64,000 bases of DNA from Volvox africanus (Eukaryota > Chlorophyta > Chlorophyceae > Chlamydomonadales > Volvocaceae). A program made the translations under genes and the position numbers. The stretch is taken from NCBI GenBank assembly GCA_030268105.1, contig BSDZ01000079.1:5912001-5976000 (forward strand). The letters run 5' to 3'. Shown piece by piece: positions 23,127-33,700 of the stretch (positions are counted from its first letter, which is position 1; every line of letters begins with the position of its first letter). The notes beneath the pieces are model-generated. The model worked only from the letters and a program-made list of their open reading frames with translations. It had not been told where the DNA came from and ran no database searches.

Positions 23127-25120
23127 ATGGCTCAGCTCCTCCAGACGCCGCTGCCATCCGGTCGCGCATTTCGAGGCACAGTTATGCCAGTTTGCACTTC
23201 GTTGGCCGCAGCCATGCGGTGCCGAGGCAATAGCCAGCCGTTGCCGAGCCAGGGGCACACCTGCGCAAGAAGCACCGCTGCAGGGCCCAGCAATCGTTGC
23301 GGTCGCGTCCTTGTCCGAGCCTATGAGCAGGGCAGTAGTGGACCCTCGCGGGACCCAAGCTTGGACGGTTTCGTGGAAGTGAAAGTAAGCCTTATGCCGA
23401 GGACAGTGACTATATCCGTAACTTCCAAGTGTGATATATCTTCTTGGATTATTCTGGCCAAGTTCACGCTTACGGTTCGTGCGAAATACATGCGCAGGTG
23501 GACCAGGTTCGGGTAAATGCCGGAAATGTGAGTTGTTCGGATTCCGAATGTAGATTTCGATTTCGCCTTGCCCGGGTTCCTCCTTGTCTTAACGTTGCCA
23601 ACGGTGCCGAGCTGGCTTTCGGTTGCCTTGACAGGCCGTGGTATACCTACGTATCCTGGACGGTCGCGAACGCGTCCTTCCTGTTCATATTGGTAAGCGT
23701 CGCTTTCGACTTACGTTTCAGGATTCAAGTGTTATTGAGCCACTAGATTGTCAGATTCGCGGGCACACTATCGGCATGTGTAGTCACGTACCACCATTTG
23801 ACCGGCTCCTGCAGGCGAGAACGAAAGCAATGCCCTATTAAAGGAGATCAACAAGCAGCGGCAGATGCGTCCCCTTACCCACGACGTGATGAAGAATATT
23901 CTGAAGTAGGTGTATCAGCCTCAGTTACACCTCAGTGCGTACCTCTCAATGTCTCGCCCTGCCGGGTGCCCTGTGCCTTTACAACCACGCGGGACCGCAA
24001 AAGTTTCGGCTGACAACGCATCGCTGTTGGCCACCTCCTTGCGGAGCAGAGACGGGAAGGCGAACTGTATTTGCGTGTAAACATTTGCCCATGTTGTACC
24101 GGTGAAAACAGCTTTACATGGAAACCCCAAGGACCACGAGCATATCCCTTTCCTGATTCTCAGCCCAGCAAAGAGCCCAACATAGGGTATAGACTGATCC
24201 AGGCCCCGGTCCGCCTGCCATCTGGGCTAGAGCCTGGCCGTGGCCTGCACGAATATAACCCGTGAGTCCGCAACCCGTCATGCGGGTCACCACGTGGATA
24301 TGCCTTAAGTGGGCCGCCCTCCGCGGGTGGGGGGTTATGCGCATGTACATATGTATGCGTCGGCACCGGCACGGCTGAGTCTGTGCACGTGTCGGGCCAC
24401 AGGGAGATTAAATTTCGAGTAGTGAAGATTCGGATCACCGACATTGTGGCAAATACCTACTACGCACGCATCCACCTCGCACGTGTCAACGACGCAACGG
24501 GGCAGCCGGAGGCGGGCACCGAGGTGGACGTGGACGCTCGCCCCAGCGACGCCATCAACCTGGCGGTGCGCTTCGGCTCGCCCATGTACGTCGCAAAAAA
24601 AATTGCGGACACCGCGGGGGCACCGTACCCAGATCAGCCGGCGACCCCGAATGAAACAGCGACCGAGATTGTGCGCTCGGTTCGGGAGACGCTGGCCAGT
24701 TTTGAGGATCCCACCGGTGAGCTAACCTGTATATACGTGTGGGCCTACGTATCTGGAGGGAGACGGGGATGGAAATTCCTACACCATGTGGGGACGGGAC
24801 TGGACTGGTCTCCACTGGTCTCCTCATACACTCATTATACACCCTCAGGTCGGTCGCCCCTCGCCCTGCCTCCACCTCTCACCACACCTGCAGTTATGTA
24901 TACGCTTCAAAAGGATCTGGCTGTCAAGGAGGAGCGATTTGAGGACGCTCATCAGATGCAGCAGCTCATCTACCACGAGATGACACACAACGCGCTGCTC
25001 AGGCTGGTGGTGGCCATGGAGACCGCCCTCAGTGACGGGCGGTACGAGGAGGCGGCTAGGTACCGGGACGAGTTCCGCCGCTTGTCTGCCAACGCACAAG
25101 CAGAGCAGCGCCGCACGTGA
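23127..25120 (+). CDS. Plastid bifunctional nuclease (BFN/DUF151 + UVR domains, BBD family)
   Basis: Six exons with consistent phases: 23127-23384, 23498-23527, 23635-23692, 23815-23905, 24403-24716, 24894-25120. The ATG at 23127 opens a Ser/Arg/Ala-rich leader without acidic residues, ending VLVRA, so a plastid transit peptide is likely. The BFN domain follows: VVYLRILDGRERVLPVHIG, ENESNALLKEI, RPLTHDVMKNIL, RITDIVANTYYARIHL, and the signature VDVDARPSDAINLAVRF. The C-terminus carries a UVR-like motif (DLAVKEERFEDAHQMQQLI) and a second helical pair (DGRYEEAARYRDEFRRL). Plant members (bifunctional nuclease in basal defence response) are reported to cleave RNA and DNA; substrate in algae is unknown. 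The last exon could alternatively begin at 24848 with the same phase, adding 15 residues. I see no clear TGTAA before the next gene, 100 bases downstream. Confidence 0.92.
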
Positions 25121-25220
25121 TGAGACAGTGACAGTCGGGCGGAGAGGAGAGAAAAGAGGAGCTTAGCAGAGAGCGACTAGGTCGGCTGGCCTCGCTTCAC
25201 TTCACCCGGGGTGTGGCGTT

Positions 25221-26685
25221 ATGACGGACTCACGGCTGGAGTATGGCTCACTGGCTGCCTGTCTGATGCGTGCTGAAATTGAAACAGGACTGCGTGATCC
25301 CACACCCCTGGCCCCACTGCTGACTGATTTAAATAGTCCTGAAAAGATAGCTCAGAGAGCGCGAAAGGCTTTGCTCCGTTTGCCGTTGCCAGGCCAATTG
25401 ACAACAGTAGTGTCAGTGGCCCCGCTGAATATGTTCAGGTGAGGGCAGAGGGCGGGAGGTGAAGTGCTTATAACGCCAATCCCGCTTGCTGGTACTGCCT
25501 CATCGCTGCACAATTCGGTGGGTCGAGCTGGGCGGATCTATCCGGAACCATTGGGCGAGGGTTAGGATGTACGGCTGTTCCTTGGACGTGTTCATATGGG
25601 GTCGTGGCGGAACTTTTGAATTAGACATGCAGCAGGCTGGATTATGTTTGACATGTGGGCAGGACGGAGGCGTGTCGGGCCCTTGAGTGCTGAGCCCGGT
25701 CTCGTTAGGCAAGATTGGAAAGAATATCAGATTACGTGAGTCGGTGTTGTGGCGGTGACGCGGTGCCGAGTAGAGTCCGCGCTGAAGTCCGCCCTGAGCA
25801 TCGGGGCAGAGGTCGGGGAGACGGAGGTGGGGTGTAGGTGGGACGCGGAGGGAGAGCGGCTTGTGGCTTCTGAGCCGCTGGGTTTGGGAGGCGAAGGCTT
25901 CACGGCGAACTCGGAAGAGGAAGAGCGTCGCTGCTCATCTGCCATTGCCCCGGGAACAGATATTTGCAGGTGGGGTCTTTTGACGCGGAAGTCTCAGGAC
26001 GGCGAAGAGGGAAGCGGGAGTGAGGAGCCCATATGTGGAAGAAAGAGGTTACAGTTCGGAAGAGCCGAACACGAGAAAAGCGATGCATTGCCAGGCGGAG
26101 CCATACATACTGTGCTGCTTCATGTTGCTGCATTGTTATCTCGCTGGGAGCCATTTTGTTTCGCCTTGCCAAAGAATCTGGTACTGCCGGACGGCGGTTC
26201 GGGACATCAAGGGTGGAGTATGGTCGCAACATTTTTGACCGCCCGCCCTAGGTTTGTTCTCTACCCCTGCCCCTCTATCTCTCTTCTCTCAACCCTCCTT
26301 TTGCTCCAGGGTGGGCGCGGCGTAACCCTAGGCAGTCACACCTGAGGTGCTGCGGGCCGTCGTCGGCAGCAGGTCTCGTTGTATTTTATGCGGTGTTCCC
26401 AAGGTGCGAACCATATTGCGTTGAGAGAGGGCAACCCAGTATGTGGGTGCTGACGAGTGTCGTCTTTTGCATATTCCTGATCGGGGGAGTCCGGAGGGGC
26501 CAACACACTTGGGCTGGATTGGCGCCGGCGTCTGCAATTTTTGCGGCAATGTTAACCAAGTTGGGTATGTGGTCGACTCCCGGTACGGCCCGGGGACCGG
26601 CGCATCCAACGGAAGCTGCCCTGATGAAGATGTTACGATGTGTGCCTTATTTCATGACGGATCCGGGAACTTACAGGCCTGTTGA
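25221..26685 (+). CDS. Cys-rich protein, unrecognised (possible zinc-binding, HNH-like C-terminus)
   Basis: A good first exon starts at the ATG at 25221 and ends at 25438 (ATGTTCAG before GTGAGG). Likely further exons are about 25760-25970 (acidic, EEEERRC), 26336-26403 (AVTPEV ... CILCGVPK before GTGCGA) and from 26439 to a TGA at 26685. The last two join in phase 0 and contain CILC, DECRLLHIPDR, VCNFCGN, GSC, TMCALFH and QAC. A CxxC, a His-containing middle and a second CxxC recall treble-clef or HNH folds, but the match is weak. The joins between exons 1, 2 and 3 do not have agreeing phases in my reading, so at least one exon is missing or misplaced. A TGTAA at 26940 fits as the 3' end. 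Function unknown. Confidence 0.45.
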
Positions 26686-26939
26686 TGTGGGGGTGACATG
26701 TAGAAATGTTATTTAGGTGTGTATGTACGGCATGCTGACATTCACTGCCACTCGTACAGCCGGTTGGTACGGACGCGCATTTGTTCGACGCAGCGGTGGT
26801 GGGAGCTTTTGGGTGGACGGAGCAGACAGGCAGAGAGTCTCAGGTTGAGCGCTGCAAACATCAGCCACTTGCTTAGGACTTTATGGCCGCTTGGACCAGC
26901 CGGCAGTCAATACGAATGTACATCTATCTATCACAAACT

Positions 26940-26944
26940 TGTAA
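26940..26944 (+). terminator. Polyadenylation signal TGTAA of the Cys-rich gene
   Basis: 255 bases after the proposed stop at 26685, on the same strand. Confidence 0.45.
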
Positions 26945-27771
26945 TCAAGTCTTCCTGTCTGATGCCCCTTCATGGATCCCGTTCTACATCCCAGCAGTAC
27001 ACTCGCCCCTCTTGGGCGGATAGATGATGGCTCGGGACTAGGTATGTGCAAATTTCTTATCGCGCATAGTCTGCCGGTGCGTTTCCCATTGGACGGTTAC
27101 CGTTACCGGATGCTTGACAGCGCTCTGAGCTGTTTTTACACTGCAGATGTGAGGTCTGAAATGACTGCGGAGGTGGGCTCCTACGAGGTGGCCACCGCTA
27201 CCGGTGCACCAAAATTTGACAACAAGGTCACGCTGTGCTGCGTACCTGACCTTATGTCTGTTCGGAGCATGTGTCGAAACACATCTGCCGGCACCCTCAG
27301 CTTGTCATCCCGATCGGAGACTGCCCCGCCTGACAGGGACGCACCGCGCACTCGATGACACATCAGCTGTCAACAATTCGTCCAAAAGTTATCACCAACC
27401 TATCCTCGGCTGCAACCAGAGGCGTGTGAGGAGCCGAATGTCGGCGAATGCAACGTAATTAAGGGATGCGACATCCCGGGGCAACATATACTCGACAAAC
27501 AAACGCAAAATCCAGTATCCAACGGCTGTACAACTTATATGTGGGTGTACGTGCAACTCCATGCATTTCAGGTGCCGTGCATACACACACGCACGCTCTT
27601 AGCACCGACACAAGCACCCCCCTGACAGCAGCACTCCCCGCGCCACCACCCTTGGTATTCTCCCACCGCCTACCAAACACTCACAGACACACACACGAGT
27701 TGCTTTGACGCCCAATCACAGTGTCGGCTGAGGCCCTCAGCTTCCCCTCATTTCTGATTCAGGTGTTAGGG
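26945..27771. other. Convergent spacer and helicase 3' UTR; no secure gene
   Basis: A 128-codon plus-strand frame (26972-27358) has no recognisable features. Most of the stretch should be the 3' UTR of the helicase gene; TTACA at 27135-27139 could be its polyadenylation signal read on the minus strand. Confidence 0.35.
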
Positions 27772-30700
27772 TCAATCGAATCGCCGTATCTCGCCCCCCT
27801 CTACGTGCGCCCCCCCACTCATGGTGGCTGCATGGTCATCTGCGCTTGGGGGCTTCACTTCGGGACCCAGAACCAGCCTCCCCAGCACGCTGGCCAGTTC
27901 ATCCATCGACGCAGCGTCCGCAGCACCTCCTTGACGTCCCGCCTGCCCTCCCTCCTCCTCCTCCTCCTCTTGGGTTTTCGCAGTCGGGGGGCGGTCCAGG
28001 AGGTCCGCCACCTTCTGCGGCAGGGACTGGCCCACGATAGCACCCGAGGACCGCAGGAAGCACAGGAGGGCGCGCCAATGCTTGTCCGCGGCCAGAATCT
28101 GTTTGTATAGGTCGGCAGCGGGAGAGGAGGGCCCCGAGGAGATATCAATAGACCGTCTGGCAGCTTGTCGTCACGCTCGTGTTACATACATACACACACA
28201 CAAACATGCACACCTGCACGTTGCCCACCACTACCAGCAGCGCCTTGGCTCGAGTGACGGCCACATTGAAGCGCTTAGGGTTGGACAGGAAGCCCAGGCG
28301 GTAGCGGGTGTCGAACTCCAGATACTCGTCGCTGGAGCTGCGGAGGACAAGAGGGGGGCCCAGGGTTGGAAGGGGGTTGAGGGGGGCCCGGGGTTGGAAG
28401 GGGGTTGAGCAGTGCAAACGAGGGAGAGCACAAAAGATGATTTCGGACTTCCAATCGGGGCTCCGGTCCTGGCTGGGCGAAGGAGGCGTCTCAGTCTCAG
28501 TCTCAGTCTCGGGGGAATGACGGATTTGGTTATCTGTATGGTTGTGCCCCTCCCTCCTCCCTCCTCCCTCCTCGTGCTAAGTCCTTTTGTACAGCTGCTG
28601 TAAGTGGCCCCGCCTTCAGTCAAACTTCTGGCGGTTTACTGGGGTCTGTCCGTTGGGGTTCGCTCACTCCTCTTTCCCGGATCCTCTTTCCCGGCTGCTC
28701 ACCGCACTGTGGAAATGATGATAACACGGCGCTCCTGGCCCTGGAACTCCTCCACACTGCCCACCTGAAGGGAGGGGACAAAGGGGGAGGGGTGTATGTG
28801 CCCTCGGCCGTACATCACAACGAACCCGCACACTGCCCAACCCCCGAAACGAAGTGACGCAGCCGCGGAGCTACGAGCTCGTTCTTACTCATTTTCCGAC
28901 TGTCATGTTGACGCTCCAACACGTCATTGCCATTCTTCCCTCCATCGCCTCCTCCACCCCCCGGGGTGCGACCTAGCAGCACCAGCACCAGCAGCAGCAG
29001 CACCACCACCACCACCATTACCAACTCCTCCTCCTTCTCCTCACCTTGATTTGATCCTTGATTTGATCCTTCAGCAAACCCAACTGTGCCCGGATGCGTT
29101 GGGCCTGCCGAGAGAAAACGTACGTGTGTGTCGGGAAGACGCAATCGGGGACAAGGTTACGGAGATGTTACGGACTATCAGCGGCACAAGGAGATGAGGT
29201 CGGCACACTCGGCTCAGTTCCAGACACACACATGGACGTAAAACCCGTGTGTGTGTGTTTACATGTGCACGGGGCTTAGAACTAAGCTGTGTCGTGTGCA
29301 CGTGTGAGACAAACTCGTTACGGGGTAGGAATGCAACTGTATGCACGGCGGACGGAAAGCTGAGTATCCCGGAGGGGGGGCCCGGGTGTTCCATATTCCG
29401 CCCAGGAACCCACTCCTCCTCTGACGTCCATACACGCACATCGCCGCCAGTTCGTCCCCCCGGTGTTTGACCGAGGAAGGGTCCGTTTGTTTGGTCCTGA
29501 GTTGCTCACCTGCTTATTGTACGGCGTGATTATGCCGATTTCATCGGCTCGGACCCGGCCCCCTCGCCGCTTATTCATTAGCTTCTCCACGTACGCCTTC
29601 ACCTGGGATGGGAGGGGAGGGGAGGGGGGAGAGGGGAGAGGGGAAGACGAATAAAAAACGAATGAGGGGGAGAGGGGACAAACGCATCTCTCTTTGCAAT
29701 TCCGCTTGCAAACCCTCACTACGGAATAGACCCTCGCAGACCCACGGGTCACCTGCCGAATCTCCAAATCGTTCTGCCAGGAAGGGCTGTTGGCCTCCTG
29801 CACGTCCTTACCCACGATGTGGTGCATCATCACGGGGACTCTGAAAGCAGCAGTGGGCAGTGACATTGGCGGCCGATGGGAGAGATGGAAGAGGAGGTGG
29901 TGAGATGGGAAAGGAGGTGATGAGATGGGAAAGGAGGTGGTGAGATGGGTTCCTCGGGGCTCTCGTGAACCCGGGGTTGAGTGGTGAGGGAAGGTGCGGG
30001 GTGTGAGGGGTATGAAGAGAGGGAGCATCGATGTAATTGCTCTTGCGACTCCGCCCGTTCCGTCGTACCCAGAGTCACCTAGTAAGAGAGGTATCTGTGT
30101 GGGTTTTTCCGAAACCTGATAGGGCCCCCCTTCCCCCACCCCTTCGCTCAAAGCCCTTGCCAACCGAGGGCTCCGAAACCGCCACCACCTGGGGTTGGGC
30201 AACTCCTCCCACTGCAGCATGCCGTTGATGATCTCAGGATTGGCCGCCGGAATGAGCTCGTTGTCGTAAAAGGATGCATTGGGCACTCGCAGGATGTCCG
30301 GGTGCGAGCGGTAGTTGTGAAGCAGTTTGGTGATGTAGGCGGAGGGGTAGGAACCCAGCACGGGGGCGGATCTGGTCTGCTGCTTCGGGTTATCAATCTG
30401 CCGTACATAGGGCCCATCGGAAGCGTCCAACAGGCGCTCCATCAGCGACACGTCCAAGTTGCCGTACCTTTTGGCGAAAAAGGACAGAATGATGGGGCCG
30501 AGCTGCTTGGGGTCGCCTATGAAGGGTTTGCAGGGTACGAAGGAAAGGTGGGAGGGGGGGAAGGTGACGGTCCACTGAACATGTTCAATGCTTCATAATC
30601 AGAGACGGAGATGGAGTCAAAGGCTATAGGGCTGCAGAGGAAGACGGACTGTTGGGACAGAGGTGGGGGAATGCCCCGCCCTCCCCTCTCATCTTTCCAG

Positions 30701-33700
30701 ATCCAGATCCAGATCCAGATCCTGAGAGATCCGGATGAGTTTTCCGAATCTACCCCCAGCTCCACACAGCACTCACCCGCCATGACAACGCGGACGTCGC
30801 ATTTCGCCCCGGCCAGCCCCGCCAGTGCACACATGAGCAGGGGCTCCTCGGCATGGCCCGCCTCATCCACCAGGATGTGGGAGAAGCGGCTCCCGGGCAC
30901 CCCGGCATGGACCAGCTGCCCGGGTTGGGGTTGGGGTTAGGGGTGGGGGTGGGGGTGTTTCGTGACAATGAATGTTTGCGCCATGATCCGGCGGGGAGAA
31001 AGGAGGGGGGAAGTCGAATAAAATGAAACCTGGTGCCGAAGGAATGAGGACTGGACGTAGAAGTCGGATGATGGTCGGAGGAGGGGGCCCGTACAGGGCG
31101 GGGCGGGACGTTACGTTCCAGTTACGGAACAACGAGTGAGGGGGGGGGCCGGCGGTGGTTGACCGGGGGCCGAATAAAGGGGAATGGAGGCCGGGGTGTG
31201 GAAGGGATGTGTACGAAAGTGACTCTAAAACCCTTAAGTGGCTTCTCTTTAAAAGATTCGGCAATGAGATTACAAAAGACAAGAGCAGTTCGGGCATCAT
31301 GCTTTTGAGTTGGGGTCAGTGATGGGGGCCATGTGGATGCGACTGTGAAATTTCAAGTACGGCCCACATACACACCCTTGCCGCGGTGGCGCACGTGGCA
31401 ACCACCACTCTTAGCCGGGGGTCCATCAGCATCTCCAAGGGGGGAACCAGGAAGGCCTCCTGCTCCGAATCCCAGTTGACTGCAGCCACGTGCCCGTAGG
31501 CCGCCCCCTTGAGGGGCCTGAGGCCGTGCTCGTCCGCCTGCTCTCTCAGGTCCTGGGGCAGGCTGTCCAGCGGGCGGGAGTACGCGCACAGCCGCATCAT
31601 ATGGCAGGATCCAGGTCCCAGACGCCGCGACATGGTGCGGGTGGCGGCGGCGCCGGGGGTGGCGGCGAGGCTCTGAATGAGCAAGTCCGCAGCCGAGTTG
31701 GAGGGGGCCACCAGTAGCAGGCGGGAGGAGGGCCGGGACAGGAGGAGCTGCTTGGCCGCCTCCACCAGCGTAGATGTCTTGCCTGCAGAGGCGGGAGGGG
31801 CAGTCAGGATTACCGTGTGGATACCCGTCAGACCAACGGATCCAGTGCACGGGGTGAGAGGGAGGGGGGAGGAGAGTGGGAATATGCACCCCTCCCAAAT
31901 CTCAACCGCCAACAGAATGGTCACTGCAGTTGACATGCAATGATCGGGTAGAATCCGGATTTCTGGATCGAGACCGGCGGTCTGGATCGTTACCTACTTG
32001 CCTTCCTACCCCCCCTCCCCCTCCCTGGATCTCACCTGTACCCGGCGGCCCGAAGATGAGGTACGGCCACGGCGCGTACGCCCCCCGCAGTACCTCTCGT
32101 ACAGCCAGCCGCTGCTCCGTATTCAGATCCTTGTGCTGCCACACCAGCGGCCCTCCGCTGGCACCGGGGTAGGTGTCACCCCCGGGTGGCTCACGGAGGG
32201 GCAGACCGGCAGGCGGCGTGGAGGGCCTTATGCCCGGAAGGACCAGGGAGGGGCTCAGGTTGCTGGGTTTCGCTGCTCGGAGGAGTGCGTTCTGAGGAGG
32301 AGGGGGAGGAGGGGGAGGAGGGGCAAAGGCGAAGACACGAGAGACAGGTTACTCACTGCTACTGTTGCGAAGCACAACTCACTAACCACCACAACCAACA
32401 CCGGCTGGGTGACACGACTGGGTATGGATCTGGTACTGCGGAATGTTGGCGACTGAACTCGTCCCCCTCGTCCCCCGATAGGTGGCTGCCCCCCAGGAGC
32501 GGCCGTGAATAGACGCAGAAAAAGGCAGTGGGAAGCCGTCATTGTGATGTACGACATATTATTGGGCTTGCTACTGCTGGTGGGGGCGAAACAGTACCGC
32601 GCAGATATTACTGGCGATAAGGTGAAAAACACAAACCTCGATAGTTGACCGCTGGTGCTTGCATTGCTGGTGCACAATCCCCAACCCACAACCCACAACC
32701 CACGGCGGGCCTGAAGACCTAGCGAGCCCGCAACAAGTGAATGCAGCAAGGTCTCTCGCGGAGTCACCAGATTAGGCGGGGGGGGGTACCGTTGCAAGCA
32801 GCACAGGCGTGCACATTTTCTTCCGCTTTCCTCTCGCTCCGTGCCCTCGTGTGCGACACATCCCCATCAGGTTACCTCCCCCCACTGGCAGCACACACAC
32901 GCACACCTGCATTGAAGGCGGAGCGGTTGACGGTGAAGCGCACATCGAAGCGACGCCCCGCGATCCACTCATTAGTCAGGAAGCTGTCGGCGAAGCGAAG
33001 GCGCACCTGAGCCGGTGGGGCCGCAGGGGCCGAGATAACAGGGGGGGCGGGAGGGCGGAGGGGGATTTCGTGAAGGGGTTGTACACATCCTCATGACGAC
33101 CCCCCTGCCCTGCTGCCCCTCGTGGCCTCCTTCTTCACCCCCCTCTCCTCCCCCTTCCCCCCTTTCCCCTCTCCGTCTCTCCCCTCCCCCCCCTTCCAAT
33201 CGAGTCAGGACCCTGCTCCTCCCTCCTCCCCCTCAATTGGCCCTTTCTGCCGCCCCCTTCCTGATGCCCCTCCATTCGCTGCTTCACCCGCCTTCTTCGC
33301 CCGCCTCTCCTCCCCCTTCCCCCCTTTCCCCTCTCCGTCTCTCCCCTCCCCCCCCCTTCCAATCGAGTCAGGACCCTGCTCCTCCCTCCTCCCCCTCAAT
33401 TGGCCCTTTCTGCCGCCCCCTTCCTGATGCCCCTCCATTCGCTGCTTCACCACTCACAAAGGGGGGGGTCCCCGGTTGACCGCATTAGGGTAGGGAGCCA
33501 ATCTTGGCCCCCACATATCCGGTCATTACTTGTGCCCCAGCCCTGACCCCTGACCCCTGACCCCTGACCCCTGACCCCTCCTTCGCATCCTCATTTCACA
33601 ATACCCCGCCCCACCTGCTCTTCCGTAACTTCATGCACGTATCCCGCGTACTCCCTCCCCTTTGTGGAGTTGTGGTGCGACACAAGCAGCCGGTCGCCCT

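Noticed and set aside
23575..23700. Apparent one-base frameshift in the nuclease gene between NVANGAELAFGCLDR and AVVYLRIL
   Set aside because: A normal 107-nt intron (GTGAGT at 23528 to ACAG at 23634) removes the first frame and joins in phase 0, so no frameshift is needed.
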